Assembly (NCBI RefSeq): GCF_024400215.1
Contig: NZ_CP053748.1
Location: forward strand, 1,984,001-2,048,000
Length of the DNA stretch: 64,000 nt
Direction of reading: 5' to 3'
Source: Massilia sp. erpn
GTDB lineage: Bacteria > Pseudomonadota > Gammaproteobacteria > Burkholderiales > Burkholderiaceae_D
Below the pieces are notes generated by a model, which saw nothing but the letters and a program-made list of their open reading frames with translations, was not told the DNA's origin and did no database searches. Positions 51,981-61,212 of this stretch are shown here, piece by piece (position 1 is the first letter of the stretch; every line of letters starts with the position of its first letter). The translations under genes and the position numbers were made by a program.

Positions 51981-53444
51981 ATGACTACCATGCCCAAGTT
52001 CAAATCCCTCTTCCTGGTGCCCGTCCTGGCACTGCTGGCCGCCTGCGGCGGCGGTGGCGGCGGCAGTTCCACGCCGTCCACGCCCAGCGGCGCGACGCTG
52101 ACCTCGATCGTCATCACGCCGGCCAACTTCACCATCGCCGTGGGCCAGACCCAGGCCTTGACGGCCACCGGCAGCTATTCCGACGGCAAGACCGCTGCCA
52201 TCACCAGCGGCATCACCTGGACCTTGAAGGGCAGCAGCGTGGCCGAGGTCTTCAGCAATGGCAATCTGCGTGGCAAGGCCGTGGGCAGCGAGACTGTGAC
52301 GGCGACCGTGGGAACGGTCACGGGCAGCACCAATTTCAACGTCAAGCTGCCATATTCCGGCCTGGTGGCCGGCGGCAACCAGACCCTGGTGCGCAAGGCC
52401 GATGGCAATCTGCAGGGCTGGGGCGCGAACAACTGGGGCCAGCTGGGCGACGGCAGCCAGATCGACCGCAACACGCCGGGCCTGGTGAAAAACAATACCG
52501 GCCTGCCGTGGCGCATGGTGGTGACGGGCGAGTTCCACACCCTGGCGATCCGCGAAAACGGCACGCTGTGGGCCTGGGGCTTCAACCAGAACGGCCAGCT
52601 TGGCACCGGCAATACCAATAACGCCATGGAACCGGTGCAGATCGGCACCGCCACCGACTGGGTCTTCATCGCGGCCGGCAAATCGCATAGCTTCGCCATC
52701 AACAAGGGCAATGTGCTGTACGGCTGGGGCCGCAACGCGAACGGCCAGTTGGGCGACGGCACCGTGGTCGACCGTCTGGTGCCGACCAAGATCGGCGCGC
52801 TGTTCTGGCGCATGGTGGCGGCCGGCGCCACCCATACGGTGGGCATCCGTGCCGATGCGACCGGCACCGGCACCGGCGCCGGTTCGACCGGCGGCACCAA
52901 CTACGGCAGCCTGTATGCCTGGGGCGGCAATGCCTCGGGCCAGGTCGGCAACGGCGGCACGGTCGACGTGCTGGTGCCGACCCAGGTCGGCACCCTGAAA
53001 TGGATCAATGTGGCGGCCGGCGCCAGCCATACCCTGGCCATGCGTTCCGACGCCACGCTGTGGGGCTGGGGCGGCAACGGCAACGGCCAGCTGGGCAACG
53101 GCGGCGGCAGCAACGCTTCGGCGCCGGTGCAGATCGGCAGCGACAATGACTGGGCCACCATTGCCGCCGGCAACAACCATTCGCTGGCCGTGCGGACCAA
53201 CAACACCCTGTGGACCTGGGGCGCGAACAGCGAGAGCCAGCTCGGTGACGGCACCGTCAACGATTACAGCGCGCCGCAGCAGGTATCGAGCGCCACCACC
53301 TGGACGGCGGTGGCCGCCGGCGGCCAGCATTCCCTGGCTCTGCGCAACGATGGCTCGGTCTGGGCCTGGGGCACCAATAAGCAGGGCCAGCTCGGCAACG
53401 GCAATAACCTGAACCTGGTCACGCCGACCCAGATCCTGCCCTGA
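51981..53444 (+). CDS. Lipoprotein with Big_2-like domain and seven RCC1 repeats
   Basis: 487-residue exported protein. The lipobox LLAAC gives a lipidated Cys22, followed by a Gly/Ser linker. An Ig-like Big_2 domain covers about residues 38-125 (TSIVITPANFTIAVGQTQAL). Seven RCC1-type repeats follow, each with an xWGxNxxGQLG-like unit (LQGWGANNWGQLGDG, LWAWGFNQNGQLGTG, LYGWGRNANGQLGDG, LYAWGGNASGQVGNG, LWGWGGNGNGQLGNG, LWTWGANSESQLGDG, VWAWGTNKQGQLGNG), enough for one complete seven-bladed propeller. Probably surface-attached; ligand unknown. A second in-frame ATG lies at 51990. Confidence 0.85.
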   Translation: MTTMPKFKSLFLVPVLALLAACGGGGGGSSTPSTPSGATLTSIVITPANFTIAVGQTQALTATGSYSDGKTAAITSGITWTLKGSSVAEVFSNGNLRGKAVGSETVTATVGTVTGSTNFNVKLPYSGLVAGGNQTLVRKADGNLQGWGANNWGQLGDGSQIDRNTPGLVKNNTGLPWRMVVTGEFHTLAIRENGTLWAWGFNQNGQLGTGNTNNAMEPVQIGTATDWVFIAAGKSHSFAINKGNVLYGWGRNANGQLGDGTVVDRLVPTKIGALFWRMVAAGATHTVGIRADATGTGTGAGSTGGTNYGSLYAWGGNASGQVGNGGTVDVLVPTQVGTLKWINVAAGASHTLAMRSDATLWGWGGNGNGQLGNGGGSNASAPVQIGSDNDWATIAAGNNHSLAVRTNNTLWTWGANSESQLGDGTVNDYSAPQQVSSATTWTAVAAGGQHSLALRNDGSVWAWGTNKQGQLGNGNNLNLVTPTQILP

Positions 53445-53578
53445 GCGCAGGCCTGCGGGCGGTGGGCGGCATGCCCCGCCGCCCGCGGGACCGGAAACGA
53501 AGACAGCGTGCCAGCCGCCAAAGCGGATACAATCTGCTGAGGCTGCTGTTCCGTTTAACCCCGTCTCCGGAAAATTCA

Positions 53579-56377
53579 GTGCACGCAAGCCCCCTCCGAC
53601 TCCCTTTCCCGCCGCGTGCCAGCCTTGCTGGCCGTTTTGCTTTTGTCTGCGCCGTCCTTGTGCTGTGCCTGCTGACCAGCCTCGCGCAAGCCCAGCAGAA
53701 AGTCGTACTCCAGCTCAAGCACACCCACCAGTTCCAGTTCGCCGGCTATTACGCCGCGCTGGAAAAAGGCTATTACCGCGAGGCTGGCCTGGACGTGCAG
53801 CTGGTCGAAGGCCATGGCGGGCTGGAGCCGGAAAAGGCTGTCTTGTCGGGCAAGGCCCAGTACGGCGTGGGCGATAGCGGCTTGCTGCTGTCGCGCCTGT
53901 CCGGCAAGCCGCTGGTCGCGCTGGCCGTGGTGTTCCAGCACTCGCCCTATGCGCTGGCCATGCGCCAGGAAGGGCCGGGCAACGATATCCGCCGCATCGC
54001 CGGCAAGCGCGTCATGATCGGCTCGCTGCAAGACACCCAGCCGCAGATCGACGAGCTGATGGCCTATCTGAAGAAGGAGGGCGTGAATACCGCCGATATC
54101 GTGCGCCTCGAGCATAGCTTCGATCCCAACGACCTGATCGTCGGGCGCACCGACGCCATGGCCGTCTTCGTCACCAATGAACCCGATTACCTGGACCGCG
54201 CCGGCTTCCCCTACGAGGTCTTCAGCCCGCGCTCGGCCGGCATCGATTTTTACGGCGACAATCTGTTTACCAGCGAGCAGGAGCTCAATGCCAATCCGGA
54301 ACGCGTGAAAGCCTTCCGCGCCGCCAGCATGCGCGGCTGGCAGTACGCCATGAGCCACCAGGAAGAAATCGCCGACCTGATCCTGAACAAATACTCGCGC
54401 CGCCACGACCGCCTGCACCTGCTGTACGAGGCGCGCCAGATGGTGCCGCTGGTGCAGCCGGTGCTGGTGGAAATCGGCTATATGAACCCGGAGCGCTGGC
54501 AGCACATCGCCGACATCTACGCCGAGCAGGGCATGCTGCCCAAGGGCGCCGCCTTCGACGGCTTCCTGTACAACATGGAAAGCGGCGCCAACCTGGTCTG
54601 GCTGTACCGGGTGCTGGGCGCGGCGGCCACCTTGCTGGTGCTCGGCGCTGGCGTGCACTTCACGCTGCTGGCGCGCGAGCGCAGCCGCACCGACGAGGCC
54701 ATCCGCAAGGGCGAGCAGCGTTTCCGCACCATGTTCGAGGCGGCGCCCATGGGCATCGCCCTGATCGATTCGGTCAGCGGCCAGTTCCGCGACGTCAATC
54801 CGCGCTTCCTCGAAATCGCCGGCCGCACGCCGATGGAAATGAAGGCCAGCCGCTGGATGGACATCAGCCATCCCGACGATGTCGCGCCCGAGCAGGAGAA
54901 GATGGCCCAGCTCAATGCCCAGCAGCTGACCGGCTTCAAACTCACCAAGCGCATGCTGCGGCCCGACGGCGGCGTGGTCTGGGTCGATGCCTCGATCAAT
55001 GCCATCGAGACCGAGAGCCACCCGCACCACCTATGCATGATCGAGGACGTGACCGAGAAAAAGGAAACCGAAGCCCTGATCTGGCAGCAGGCCAATTTCG
55101 ACACCCTGACCCAGCTGCCCAACCGGCGCATGTTCCTCGACCGCCTGCAGCACGACATCCTGAAGAGCCGGCGCGACGGTACCCGCATCGCCATCCTGTT
55201 CATCGACCTCGACCACTTCAAGGAAGTCAACGACACGCTCGGCCACCACCAGGGCGATGTGCTGCTGATCGACGCCGCGCGCCGCATCAGCGCCTGCGTG
55301 CGCCAGTCCGACACCGTGGCCCGCCTGGGCGGCGACGAATTCACCGTCATCGTGCCCGAGCTGCACGATGTGGAGCGCGTCGACAGCATCGCCCAGAACA
55401 TCATCGACAGCCTGCTGGCGCCCTTCCCGCTGGGGCAGGAGCAAGCCTTCGTCTCGGCCAGCATCGGCATCACGCTGTACCCGGACGACGCGGCCAGCGT
55501 GGACGACTTGCTCAAGCACGCCGACCAGGCCATGTACGCCGCCAAGGGCGCGGGCCGCAACCGTTTCAGCTATTTCACGCCGGCGCTGCAGGTGGCGGCC
55601 CTGAACCGCATGCGCCTGACCAACGACTTGCGCGGCGCGCTCAAAGGCAACCAGTTCAAGCTCTACTTCCAGCCCATCGTGCACCTGGCCACGGGCCGCA
55701 TCCACAAGGCTGAAGCGCTGATCCGCTGGGAGCATCCGCAGCGCGGACTCGTGAGTCCGCTGGAATTCATCCCGCTGGCCGAAGCGAGCGGCCTGGTGGT
55801 GGCGATCGGCGAATGGGTGTTCCACGAATCGGCGCGCTGGGTGCAGCACTGGCGGCGCGAAGTGCATCCCGACTTCCAGGTCAGCATCAACCAGTCGCCG
55901 CTCGAATTCCAGCGCGAAGGCGCCAGCTACGCCAACTGGCTGCGCACCCTGCAGCAGCTGGGCCTGCCGGGCCAGTCCCTGGTGGTCGAAATCACCGAAG
56001 GCTTGCTGCTCGACGCCAGCAGCACCGTCACCGACAAGCTGCTGCAGTTGCGTGACGCCGGCATCCAGGTCGCGCTGGACGATTTCGGCACCGGCTATTC
56101 CTCGCTGTCCTACTTGAAGAAATTCGACATCGACTACCTGAAGATCGACCGCAGCTTCACGCGCAACCTGGCGCCCGAATCGAGCGATATGGCGTTGTCC
56201 GATGCTATCATCGTCATGGCCCACAAGCTCGACCTGATGGTGATCGCCGAGGGCGTGGAAACGGCCGAACAGCGCGACCTGCTGGCCGCCGCCGGCTGCG
56301 ACTACGGCCAAGGCTATCTGTTCGCCCGCCCCCTGCCCGCCGCCGACTTCGACACTCTGCTCAAATCCCAGGCTTGA
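53579..56377 (+). CDS. Periplasmic SsuA/THI5-type sensor with PAS, GGDEF and EAL domains
   Basis: About 932 residues from the GTG at 53579; the frame is open a further 39 codons upstream without a signal peptide. A signal segment (FAFVCAVLVLCLLTSLAQAQ) is followed by a NMT1/THI5-like binding domain (LKHTHQFQFAGYYAALEKGY). A transmembrane helix (VLGAAATLLVLGAGVHFTLL) follows near residue 345, then a PAS domain (about 375-490). GGDEF is at 584-588 with an intact RXXD inhibitory site (RQSD), and EAL is at 712-714 with the DDFGTGYSSLSYLK and AEGVETAEQ motifs kept. It should make and/or degrade cyclic di-GMP in response to a small periplasmic ligand, perhaps a pyrimidine or amine (inference). Confidence 0.87.
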   Translation: MHASPLRLPFPPRASLAGRFAFVCAVLVLCLLTSLAQAQQKVVLQLKHTHQFQFAGYYAALEKGYYREAGLDVQLVEGHGGLEPEKAVLSGKAQYGVGDSGLLLSRLSGKPLVALAVVFQHSPYALAMRQEGPGNDIRRIAGKRVMIGSLQDTQPQIDELMAYLKKEGVNTADIVRLEHSFDPNDLIVGRTDAMAVFVTNEPDYLDRAGFPYEVFSPRSAGIDFYGDNLFTSEQELNANPERVKAFRAASMRGWQYAMSHQEEIADLILNKYSRRHDRLHLLYEARQMVPLVQPVLVEIGYMNPERWQHIADIYAEQGMLPKGAAFDGFLYNMESGANLVWLYRVLGAAATLLVLGAGVHFTLLARERSRTDEAIRKGEQRFRTMFEAAPMGIALIDSVSGQFRDVNPRFLEIAGRTPMEMKASRWMDISHPDDVAPEQEKMAQLNAQQLTGFKLTKRMLRPDGGVVWVDASINAIETESHPHHLCMIEDVTEKKETEALIWQQANFDTLTQLPNRRMFLDRLQHDILKSRRDGTRIAILFIDLDHFKEVNDTLGHHQGDVLLIDAARRISACVRQSDTVARLGGDEFTVIVPELHDVERVDSIAQNIIDSLLAPFPLGQEQAFVSASIGITLYPDDAASVDDLLKHADQAMYAAKGAGRNRFSYFTPALQVAALNRMRLTNDLRGALKGNQFKLYFQPIVHLATGRIHKAEALIRWEHPQRGLVSPLEFIPLAEASGLVVAIGEWVFHESARWVQHWRREVHPDFQVSINQSPLEFQREGASYANWLRTLQQLGLPGQSLVVEITEGLLLDASSTVTDKLLQLRDAGIQVALDDFGTGYSSLSYLKKFDIDYLKIDRSFTRNLAPESSDMALSDAIIVMAHKLDLMVIAEGVETAEQRDLLAAAGCDYGQGYLFARPLPAADFDTLLKSQA

Positions 56378-56396
56378 GCCAGCGAAGGAGTTAAGA

Positions 56397-56708
56397 ATGC
56401 TAAATAGGTTTCACGCTTGGGCAACGGCGCTGTTGGCGACCTTGCCCCAGGGGGTGCAGGCAGGATTGAACGTTTGCCCTCCCTCGGCCAATCCGGCAAT
56501 GCGGCTTGAACTGGATACGCCTGCGGCCCTGGCCTCTCTCGTGTGCTGGGAAAGCGGCAACTATGCCGCCGAAGTACTGGACGTGAGGACTGAGCTATAT
56601 CGTTGCCAGCGCCTGGGCGAGTTCTCCCCCGATTTCCCCTTATCCGAGCAATTGAGTGATTTTCTCACTGCTTTGCAGTTGGACTTGGCGCCTCCCCCTG
56701 GCCCCTGA
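56397..56708 (+). CDS. Small exported hypothetical protein
   Basis: 103 residues; ATG preceded by GAAGGAGTTAAGA. A weak signal-peptide-like N-terminus (RFHAWATALLATLPQGVQAG) is followed by a short domain with three cysteines (NVCPP, LVCWE, YRCQR) and a Pro-rich end. I do not recognise it. It starts 19 bp after the GGDEF/EAL gene and could be co-transcribed with it. Confidence 0.5.
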   Translation: MLNRFHAWATALLATLPQGVQAGLNVCPPSANPAMRLELDTPAALASLVCWESGNYAAEVLDVRTELYRCQRLGEFSPDFPLSEQLSDFLTALQLDLAPPPGP

Positions 56709-56789
56709 GCAAACTATCAACCCTGACAGGCCGGCAACCCGATCGCCGCCAAACGGCGATAATACGCGCTGGCTATGTATTGCGATAGT

Positions 56790-56807
56790 TAAACTCAATT
56801 GAGTTTA
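56790..56807. promoter_or_regulatory. 18-bp palindrome upstream of ahpC, candidate redox operator
   Basis: A perfect AT-rich palindrome (half-site TAAACTCAA) lies about 85 bp before the ahpC start, next to GATAG and TTATTGG. The position suits an activator site. It shares ATAG-like elements with OxyR sites but does not match the full spaced OxyR consensus, so the regulator is uncertain. Confidence 0.4.
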
Positions 56808-56890
56808 TTGGAACAATCAATTTTTCAAATAGCCTCGAAAGCCTTAGACTGGCAACTCATTGATTCACAACCCTTCACGAGGAAACCACA

Positions 56891-57454
56891 ATGTCCCTGA
56901 TTAACACCCAAGTCAAACCGTTCAAAGCCACCGCTTACCACAACGGCAAGTTCGTTGACCTCACCGAAGAATCCCTGAAAGGCAAATGGTCGGTCTTCGT
57001 GTTCTACCCAGCCGACTTCACTTTCGTCTGCCCAACCGAACTGGAAGACCTGGCGGACCACCACGCTGAATTCGCCAAACTGGGCGTGGACGTGTACGGC
57101 ATCTCGACCGACACCCACTTCGCCCACAAAGCCTGGCACGACACCTCCGACGCCATCAAGAAAGTGCAATACGCCCTGATCGGCGACCCAACCGGCCTGC
57201 TGTCGCGCAACTTCCAAGTGATGATCGAAGAAGAAGGCCTGGCCCTGCGCGGCACCTTCGTGATCAATCCGGAAGGCTTCATCAAAGTGCTGGAAGTGCA
57301 CGACAACGGCATCGGCCGCGACGCTTCCGAGCTGCTGCGCAAAGTGAAAGCCGCCCAGTACGTGGCTTCCCACCCAGGCGAAGTGTGCCCAGCCAAGTGG
57401 ACCGAAGGCGCCGCCACCCTGACCCCGTCCCTGGACCTGGTCGGCAAGATCTAA
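56891..57454 (+). CDS. ahpC: Alkyl hydroperoxide reductase C (typical 2-Cys peroxiredoxin)
   Basis: 187-residue peroxiredoxin reducing H2O2 and organic hydroperoxides. The peroxidatic cysteine is in [16 protein letters not shown] near residue 47 and the resolving cysteine in [12 protein letters not shown] near 166. Length and start ([20 protein letters not shown]) match enterobacterial-type AhpC. The ribosome site is GAGGAAACC. Codon use is more biased than in neighbouring genes (many GAA, AAA and CCA codons), consistent with high expression. Confidence 0.97.
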   Translation: MSLINTQVKPFKATAYHNGKFVDLTEESLKGKWSVFVFYPADFTFVCPTELEDLADHHAEFAKLGVDVYGISTDTHFAHKAWHDTSDAIKKVQYALIGDPTGLLSRNFQVMIEEEGLALRGTFVINPEGFIKVLEVHDNGIGRDASELLRKVKAAQYVASHPGEVCPAKWTEGAATLTPSLDLVGKI

Positions 57455-57463
57455 GCTTTAGCA

Positions 57464-57489
57464 AGCCCCGCATACCGGCCGGCGGGGCT
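57464..57489 (+). terminator. Intercistronic hairpin between ahpC and ahpF
   Basis: Arms AGCCCCGC (57464-57471) and GCGGGGCT (57482-57489) start 9 bp after the ahpC stop. With no T-run it could act as an attenuator or 3'-end stabiliser, giving more ahpC than ahpF mRNA. Confidence 0.4.
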
Positions 57490-57537
57490 GTCCGCCCCCG
57501 GCCGGTATCAAGTAGAACCCGAATAAAGGAAAACGTC

Positions 57538-59103
57538 ATGTTGGATGCCAATCTCAAAACCCAGTTGAAAGCCTATTTGGAAAAGGTGGTGCAGCCGATT
57601 GAGATCGTTGCATCGCTCGACGGCTCCGCCAAATCGCAGGAATTGCAAGGTCTGCTGCAGGACATCCAGTCCCTGAGCGACAAGATTACCGTGGTCGAAC
57701 GCCCGGAAGCGCATAGCCGCAAGCCCGCGTTCTCGATCAACCGCCCTGGCAGCGATATCGGCGTGACCTTCGCCGGCATCCCGATGGGCCATGAATTCAC
57801 CTCCCTGGTGCTGGCCCTGCTGCAAGTGGGCGGCCACACCATCAAGCTGGACGCGGCCGTGATCGAACAGATCCGCAACCTCGACGGCGACTACAACTTC
57901 GAGACGTATATCTCGCTGAGCTGCCATAACTGCCCGGAAGTGGTGCAGGCGCTCAATACCATGTCGGTGATCAATCCGCGCATCAAAGTGACCACCATCG
58001 ACGGCGGCGTCTTCCCGCAGGAAGTGGAAGCGCGCCAGATCATGGCCGTGCCGATGATGTTCCTGAACGGCGAACACTTCGGCCAGGGCCGCAGCAGCGT
58101 GGAAGAGATCCTGTCCAAGCTCGACACCGGCGCTGGCGAGCGCCAGGCCGCTGAGCTGAACAAGAAAGATGTGTTCGATGTGCTGATCGTCGGCGGCGGT
58201 CCTGCCGGCGCGGCCGCGGCCATCTACGCCGCCCGCAAAGGCATCAAGACCGGCGTCGTGGCCGACCGCTTCGGCGGCCAGGTGCTGGACACCCTGGCCA
58301 TCGAAAACTTCGTCTCGGTGAAAGAAACCGACGGCCCGAAATTCGCCGTGGCCCTGGAACAGCACGTCAAGGATTACGAAGTCGACATCATGAACACCCA
58401 GCGCGCCGTGAAACTGGTGCCGGGCAAGGTCAGCGAAATCCACACCGCCAGCGGTGCGGTGCTGAAAGGCAAATCGGTGATCATTTCCACCGGCGCGCGC
58501 TGGCGCGAAATCAATGTGCCGGGCGAGAAGGAATACCGCAACCATGGCGTGGCCTACTGCCCGCACTGCGACGGCCCCCTGTTCAAGGGCAAGCGCGTGG
58601 CCGTGATCGGCGGCGGCAACTCCGGCGTGGAAGCGGCGATCGACCTGGCCGGCCTGGTGGAACACGTGACGCTGATCGAATTCGGCGCCGAACTGCGCGC
58701 CGATGCCGTGCTGCAGCGCAAGCTGCACTCTTTGAAAAACGTGAACGTGATCGTCTCGGCCCAAACCACCGAGATCCACGGCGACGGCAAAAAGGTCAAC
58801 GCCCTGAGCTACACCGACCGCAATAGTGGCGACTCGCACAAGGTCGAACTGGAAGGCGTGTTCGTGCAGATCGGTCTGGTGCCGAATACCGAATGGCTGA
58901 AAGGCACGATGGAACTGTCGCGCCATGGTGAAATCGTGGTCGACGCCCGCGGCCAGACTTCCGTGCCCGGCGTGTTTGCCGCCGGCGACGTGACGACGGT
59001 GCCGTACAAGCAGATCGTGATTGCCGTCGGCGAAGGCGCCAAAGCCTCCCTGGCCGCCTTCGACCACCTGATCCGCAGCAGCGACGACGTCCACGCCGCC
59101 TAA
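57538..59103 (+). CDS. ahpF: Alkyl hydroperoxide reductase subunit F
   Basis: 521-residue NADH-dependent disulfide reductase that recycles AhpC. The N-terminal double thioredoxin-fold domain holds the CHNC motif ([12 protein letters not shown]) near residue 130. The FAD site [19 protein letters not shown] is near 218, the active disulfide CPHC in [13 protein letters not shown] near 343, the NAD site [16 protein letters not shown] next, and [13 protein letters not shown] near the C-terminus. The start ATG follows AAAGGAAAACGTC. It forms an operon with ahpC (83-bp gap). Confidence 0.97.
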   Translation: MLDANLKTQLKAYLEKVVQPIEIVASLDGSAKSQELQGLLQDIQSLSDKITVVERPEAHSRKPAFSINRPGSDIGVTFAGIPMGHEFTSLVLALLQVGGHTIKLDAAVIEQIRNLDGDYNFETYISLSCHNCPEVVQALNTMSVINPRIKVTTIDGGVFPQEVEARQIMAVPMMFLNGEHFGQGRSSVEEILSKLDTGAGERQAAELNKKDVFDVLIVGGGPAGAAAAIYAARKGIKTGVVADRFGGQVLDTLAIENFVSVKETDGPKFAVALEQHVKDYEVDIMNTQRAVKLVPGKVSEIHTASGAVLKGKSVIISTGARWREINVPGEKEYRNHGVAYCPHCDGPLFKGKRVAVIGGGNSGVEAAIDLAGLVEHVTLIEFGAELRADAVLQRKLHSLKNVNVIVSAQTTEIHGDGKKVNALSYTDRNSGDSHKVELEGVFVQIGLVPNTEWLKGTMELSRHGEIVVDARGQTSVPGVFAAGDVTTVPYKQIVIAVGEGAKASLAAFDHLIRSSDDVHAA

Positions 59104-59134
59104 GAAGTTCCCCGGCCTTTGCGCCAAATCAAAC

Positions 59135-59173
59135 AATGTCCCACCCTGGTGTCAGGCACCACGGTGGGACATT
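59135..59173 (+). repeat. Nested palindrome, REP-like family, copy 5 (terminator-like)
   Basis: Perfect 11-bp arms AATGTCCCACC (59135-59145) and GGTGGGACATT (59163-59173) flank an inner GGTGTCAGGCACC (59148-59160). The right arm runs into TTTTTTG, so on the plus strand it would end ahpF transcription. It starts about 30 bp after the ahpF stop. Confidence 0.7.
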
Positions 59174-59191
59174 TTTTGTTTTAGATCAAAG

Positions 59192-59244
59192 AATGTCTAC
59201 CCCTGGTGCCTCGGCGGCCCCGCCTGACACCAGGGGTAGACATT
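59192..59244. repeat. Nested palindrome, REP-like family, copy 6
   Basis: Perfect 17-bp arms AATGTCTACCCCTGGTG (59192-59208) and CACCAGGGGTAGACATT (59228-59244) enclose a GC-rich loop. TAGATCAAA stands just before it and again just after, and a similar AATCAAAC stands before copy 5, so the two neighbouring copies look like repeats of one unit. The pair sits between convergent ahpF and the ABC ATPase gene. Confidence 0.7.
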
Positions 59245-59266
59245 GTTTGCGGTAGATCAAAGGCGG

Positions 59267-59896
59267 CTAGAGGTGGAGGGTGCGGGTCAGGGGAATCGCC
59301 GGTTCGACGTGGCTGGTGAGGATGATGCATTGGCGGCTCAGGCGTACTGGGTCGGCGAGCTGGGCTTGCAGATACGCGACGGCTTCGGCATCGAGGCCGT
59401 TGAAGGGCTCGTCAATCAGCAGCAGGCGCACGGGCAGGGTGAGGGCCAGCGCGAGCTGCATCTTCTTGTGCTGACCGAGCGATAGCGTGGTGACCGGCTG
59501 CTCCAGCGTGGATTGCAGGCGCAGCGCCTGCAGTTGCTGGTTGAGCAGTTGCGCGTCGGCGGCGGGATAGAGGGCGAGGTGCAGGTCGAGCATTTCGCGC
59601 ACGGTGAGCCAGGGCAGCTGGGGCGTGTCGCCGCCGCAGAAGTGGCTTTGCCGGCGGTAGGCGAGCGGCGTGGCGGCGCAGTCGAGGGCGGCGCTTTGGC
59701 CTTCCTGGTGCAGGCGGATGCTGCCGCCGTGCGGCGCCATGGCGCCGGCCGCCAGTTTGAGCAGGGTGGTTTTGCCGGCGCCGTTTTGGCCGCGCAGCCA
59801 GGTGATGCCGGCGCCCAGCTTCAGGTTCAGATTGCGGAACAGGACGCGGGTGCTGAATTCGTAATTGAGGCTGCTGATTTCCAGCACGGTATTCAT
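59267..59896 (-). CDS. Short ABC transporter ATP-binding protein
   Basis: 209-residue minimal ATPase. Walker A is RGQNGAGKTTLLKLAAG near residue 35, the signature is a variant LSLGQHKKMQLALAL near 130, and Walker B is LLLIDEPFNGLDAEAV. Its size and the SLGQxxK signature are like CcmA-type or bacteriocin/ABC-2 exporter ATPases. The ATG at 59896 overlaps the permease stop (ATGA); a second ATG at 59902 is possible. Substrate unknown. Confidence 0.82.
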   Translation of the reverse strand: MNTVLEISSLNYEFSTRVLFRNLNLKLGAGITWLRGQNGAGKTTLLKLAAGAMAPHGGSIRLHQEGQSAALDCAATPLAYRRQSHFCGGDTPQLPWLTVREMLDLHLALYPAADAQLLNQQLQALRLQSTLEQPVTTLSLGQHKKMQLALALTLPVRLLLIDEPFNGLDAEAVAYLQAQLADPVRLSRQCIILTSHVEPAIPLTRTLHL

Positions 59897-61113
59897 TTCC
59901 ATACTTCGCTTCCAATGGCGGTGAGAATCAGGGCGGACAGGGCGACCAGCACCACCCGTCCGCGCGGGCTGAGGTTCAGGCCGACGATGGCGCTGCTGGC
60001 GGCCAGCGCAGCGAGCAGCCAGCCTTGGACAAGCTGCGGCTTGTAGGCCTGCTGCGGGACGCGCGCCATGAGCAGCGCGAAGGTAGCTAGTACCAGCAGC
60101 GCAGGCAGCAGGCTGAAGGCGCGCGCGCCCAGCAGCAGGGGCCGCGCCGCCAAAGGCCAGCTGGCCAGCACCGGATGCAGTAGGGCGCTTTGCTCGCGCA
60201 CGGCCTTGTCGCCGCGGTCGGTAAGCAGGATCAGCATCAGGCTGGCATACGCGCCCCACAGCGCAGTGGGGATGAGGGCGGCGGGATGCCACACCCACAG
60301 CACGACCCCGGCCAGCGCCGCCAGCAGCAGGATGGTTTGCTGCACGCCGGCTGCATTGTCGGCGCGCCAGCAGGGCAGCCAGAACAGGCGGTGCCACAGC
60401 GCCAGATAAAAGGGACGGAGCGTCGATGGCGCATAACGGGCTTGCCGCGCGCTGGCCCGGTCCGGCGCCGCCGCCGCCAGCGCCGGATCGGCAGCCTGGG
60501 CATTCGCCGTTTCAGCCAGCGCATATTGGACGCCGGTGTCGGCAGGAAGCTGGCCATCCACGGCCAATCCTGCCGCGCGGCTAGGCAAAAGAGGTTGGCG
60601 GCGCTGCGCCAGCACCACGGTGGCGAGCAGCCATCCCAGCAGCAGCGACAGCACCGTCGCCGCGACGGCCTGTCCGGCGATGGGGCGCAGCCACAGCGGC
60701 CATTGATACAGCCAGATGCCCATCGACACCGCATACACGGCCGCCAGCGGCCCCACCAGCAAACCCGCCACCAGCGCATCGGCGGTCCAGGCCAACGCGG
60801 TCGGGATCGGCAGCGCGCGCGCCCAGGCCGTGCAGGCGGCGGGATGCAGGCGCCGGCGCAGCAGGATGACCGGCATGGCCACCAGCAGCGCCTGGGCCGC
60901 CAGCGTGGCCGCAGCATAGGGCCAGGCCAGGGTCATGGCCGCCATCAGCGGCAGCGCAATCATGGCGAACAGGCCCAGCAGCACGGGCATGAAACAGAAG
61001 AGCAGGATTTCCAGCGAATTTTTCAGGCTGGCGAGAAACTGCAGCAGGGCGTGGCGCGCCATACGGTAGCGCAAGCGCAGATAGGGATGGCAGGGCTGGC
61101 GAGGAGGAGTCAT
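59893..61113 (-). CDS. Multi-spanning ABC exporter membrane subunit
   Basis: 406-residue hydrophobic protein from the ATG at 61113 (seven extra residues if 61134 is used). About ten hydrophobic segments are visible (ILLFCFMPVLLGLFAMIALP; TVLSLLLGWLLATVVLAQ; ALLPALLVLA-like near the end). It matches no family I can name by motif. Its role as membrane partner is inferred from the 4-bp overlap with the ATPase gene. The two likely form a complete exporter. Confidence 0.7.
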   Translation of the reverse strand: MTPPRQPCHPYLRLRYRMARHALLQFLASLKNSLEILLFCFMPVLLGLFAMIALPLMAAMTLAWPYAAATLAAQALLVAMPVILLRRRLHPAACTAWARALPIPTALAWTADALVAGLLVGPLAAVYAVSMGIWLYQWPLWLRPIAGQAVAATVLSLLLGWLLATVVLAQRRQPLLPSRAAGLAVDGQLPADTGVQYALAETANAQAADPALAAAAPDRASARQARYAPSTLRPFYLALWHRLFWLPCWRADNAAGVQQTILLLAALAGVVLWVWHPAALIPTALWGAYASLMLILLTDRGDKAVREQSALLHPVLASWPLAARPLLLGARAFSLLPALLVLATFALLMARVPQQAYKPQLVQGWLLAALAASSAIVGLNLSPRGRVVLVALSALILTAIGSEVWK

Positions 61114-61212
61114 CGCAGCGAGTCTGCGGGCCAAGTCTTAGACCAAAATGAAAAAACGGAAATATTGCGGAGGCGTGCCACAGTGCCGCAGATGAAAACG
61201 GCGGCGGAAATG

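Noticed and set aside
53462..53578. Upstream extension of the GGDEF/EAL protein
   Set aside because: The Arg-rich extension would bury the signal peptide; the GTG at 53579 gives a normal exported N-terminus.
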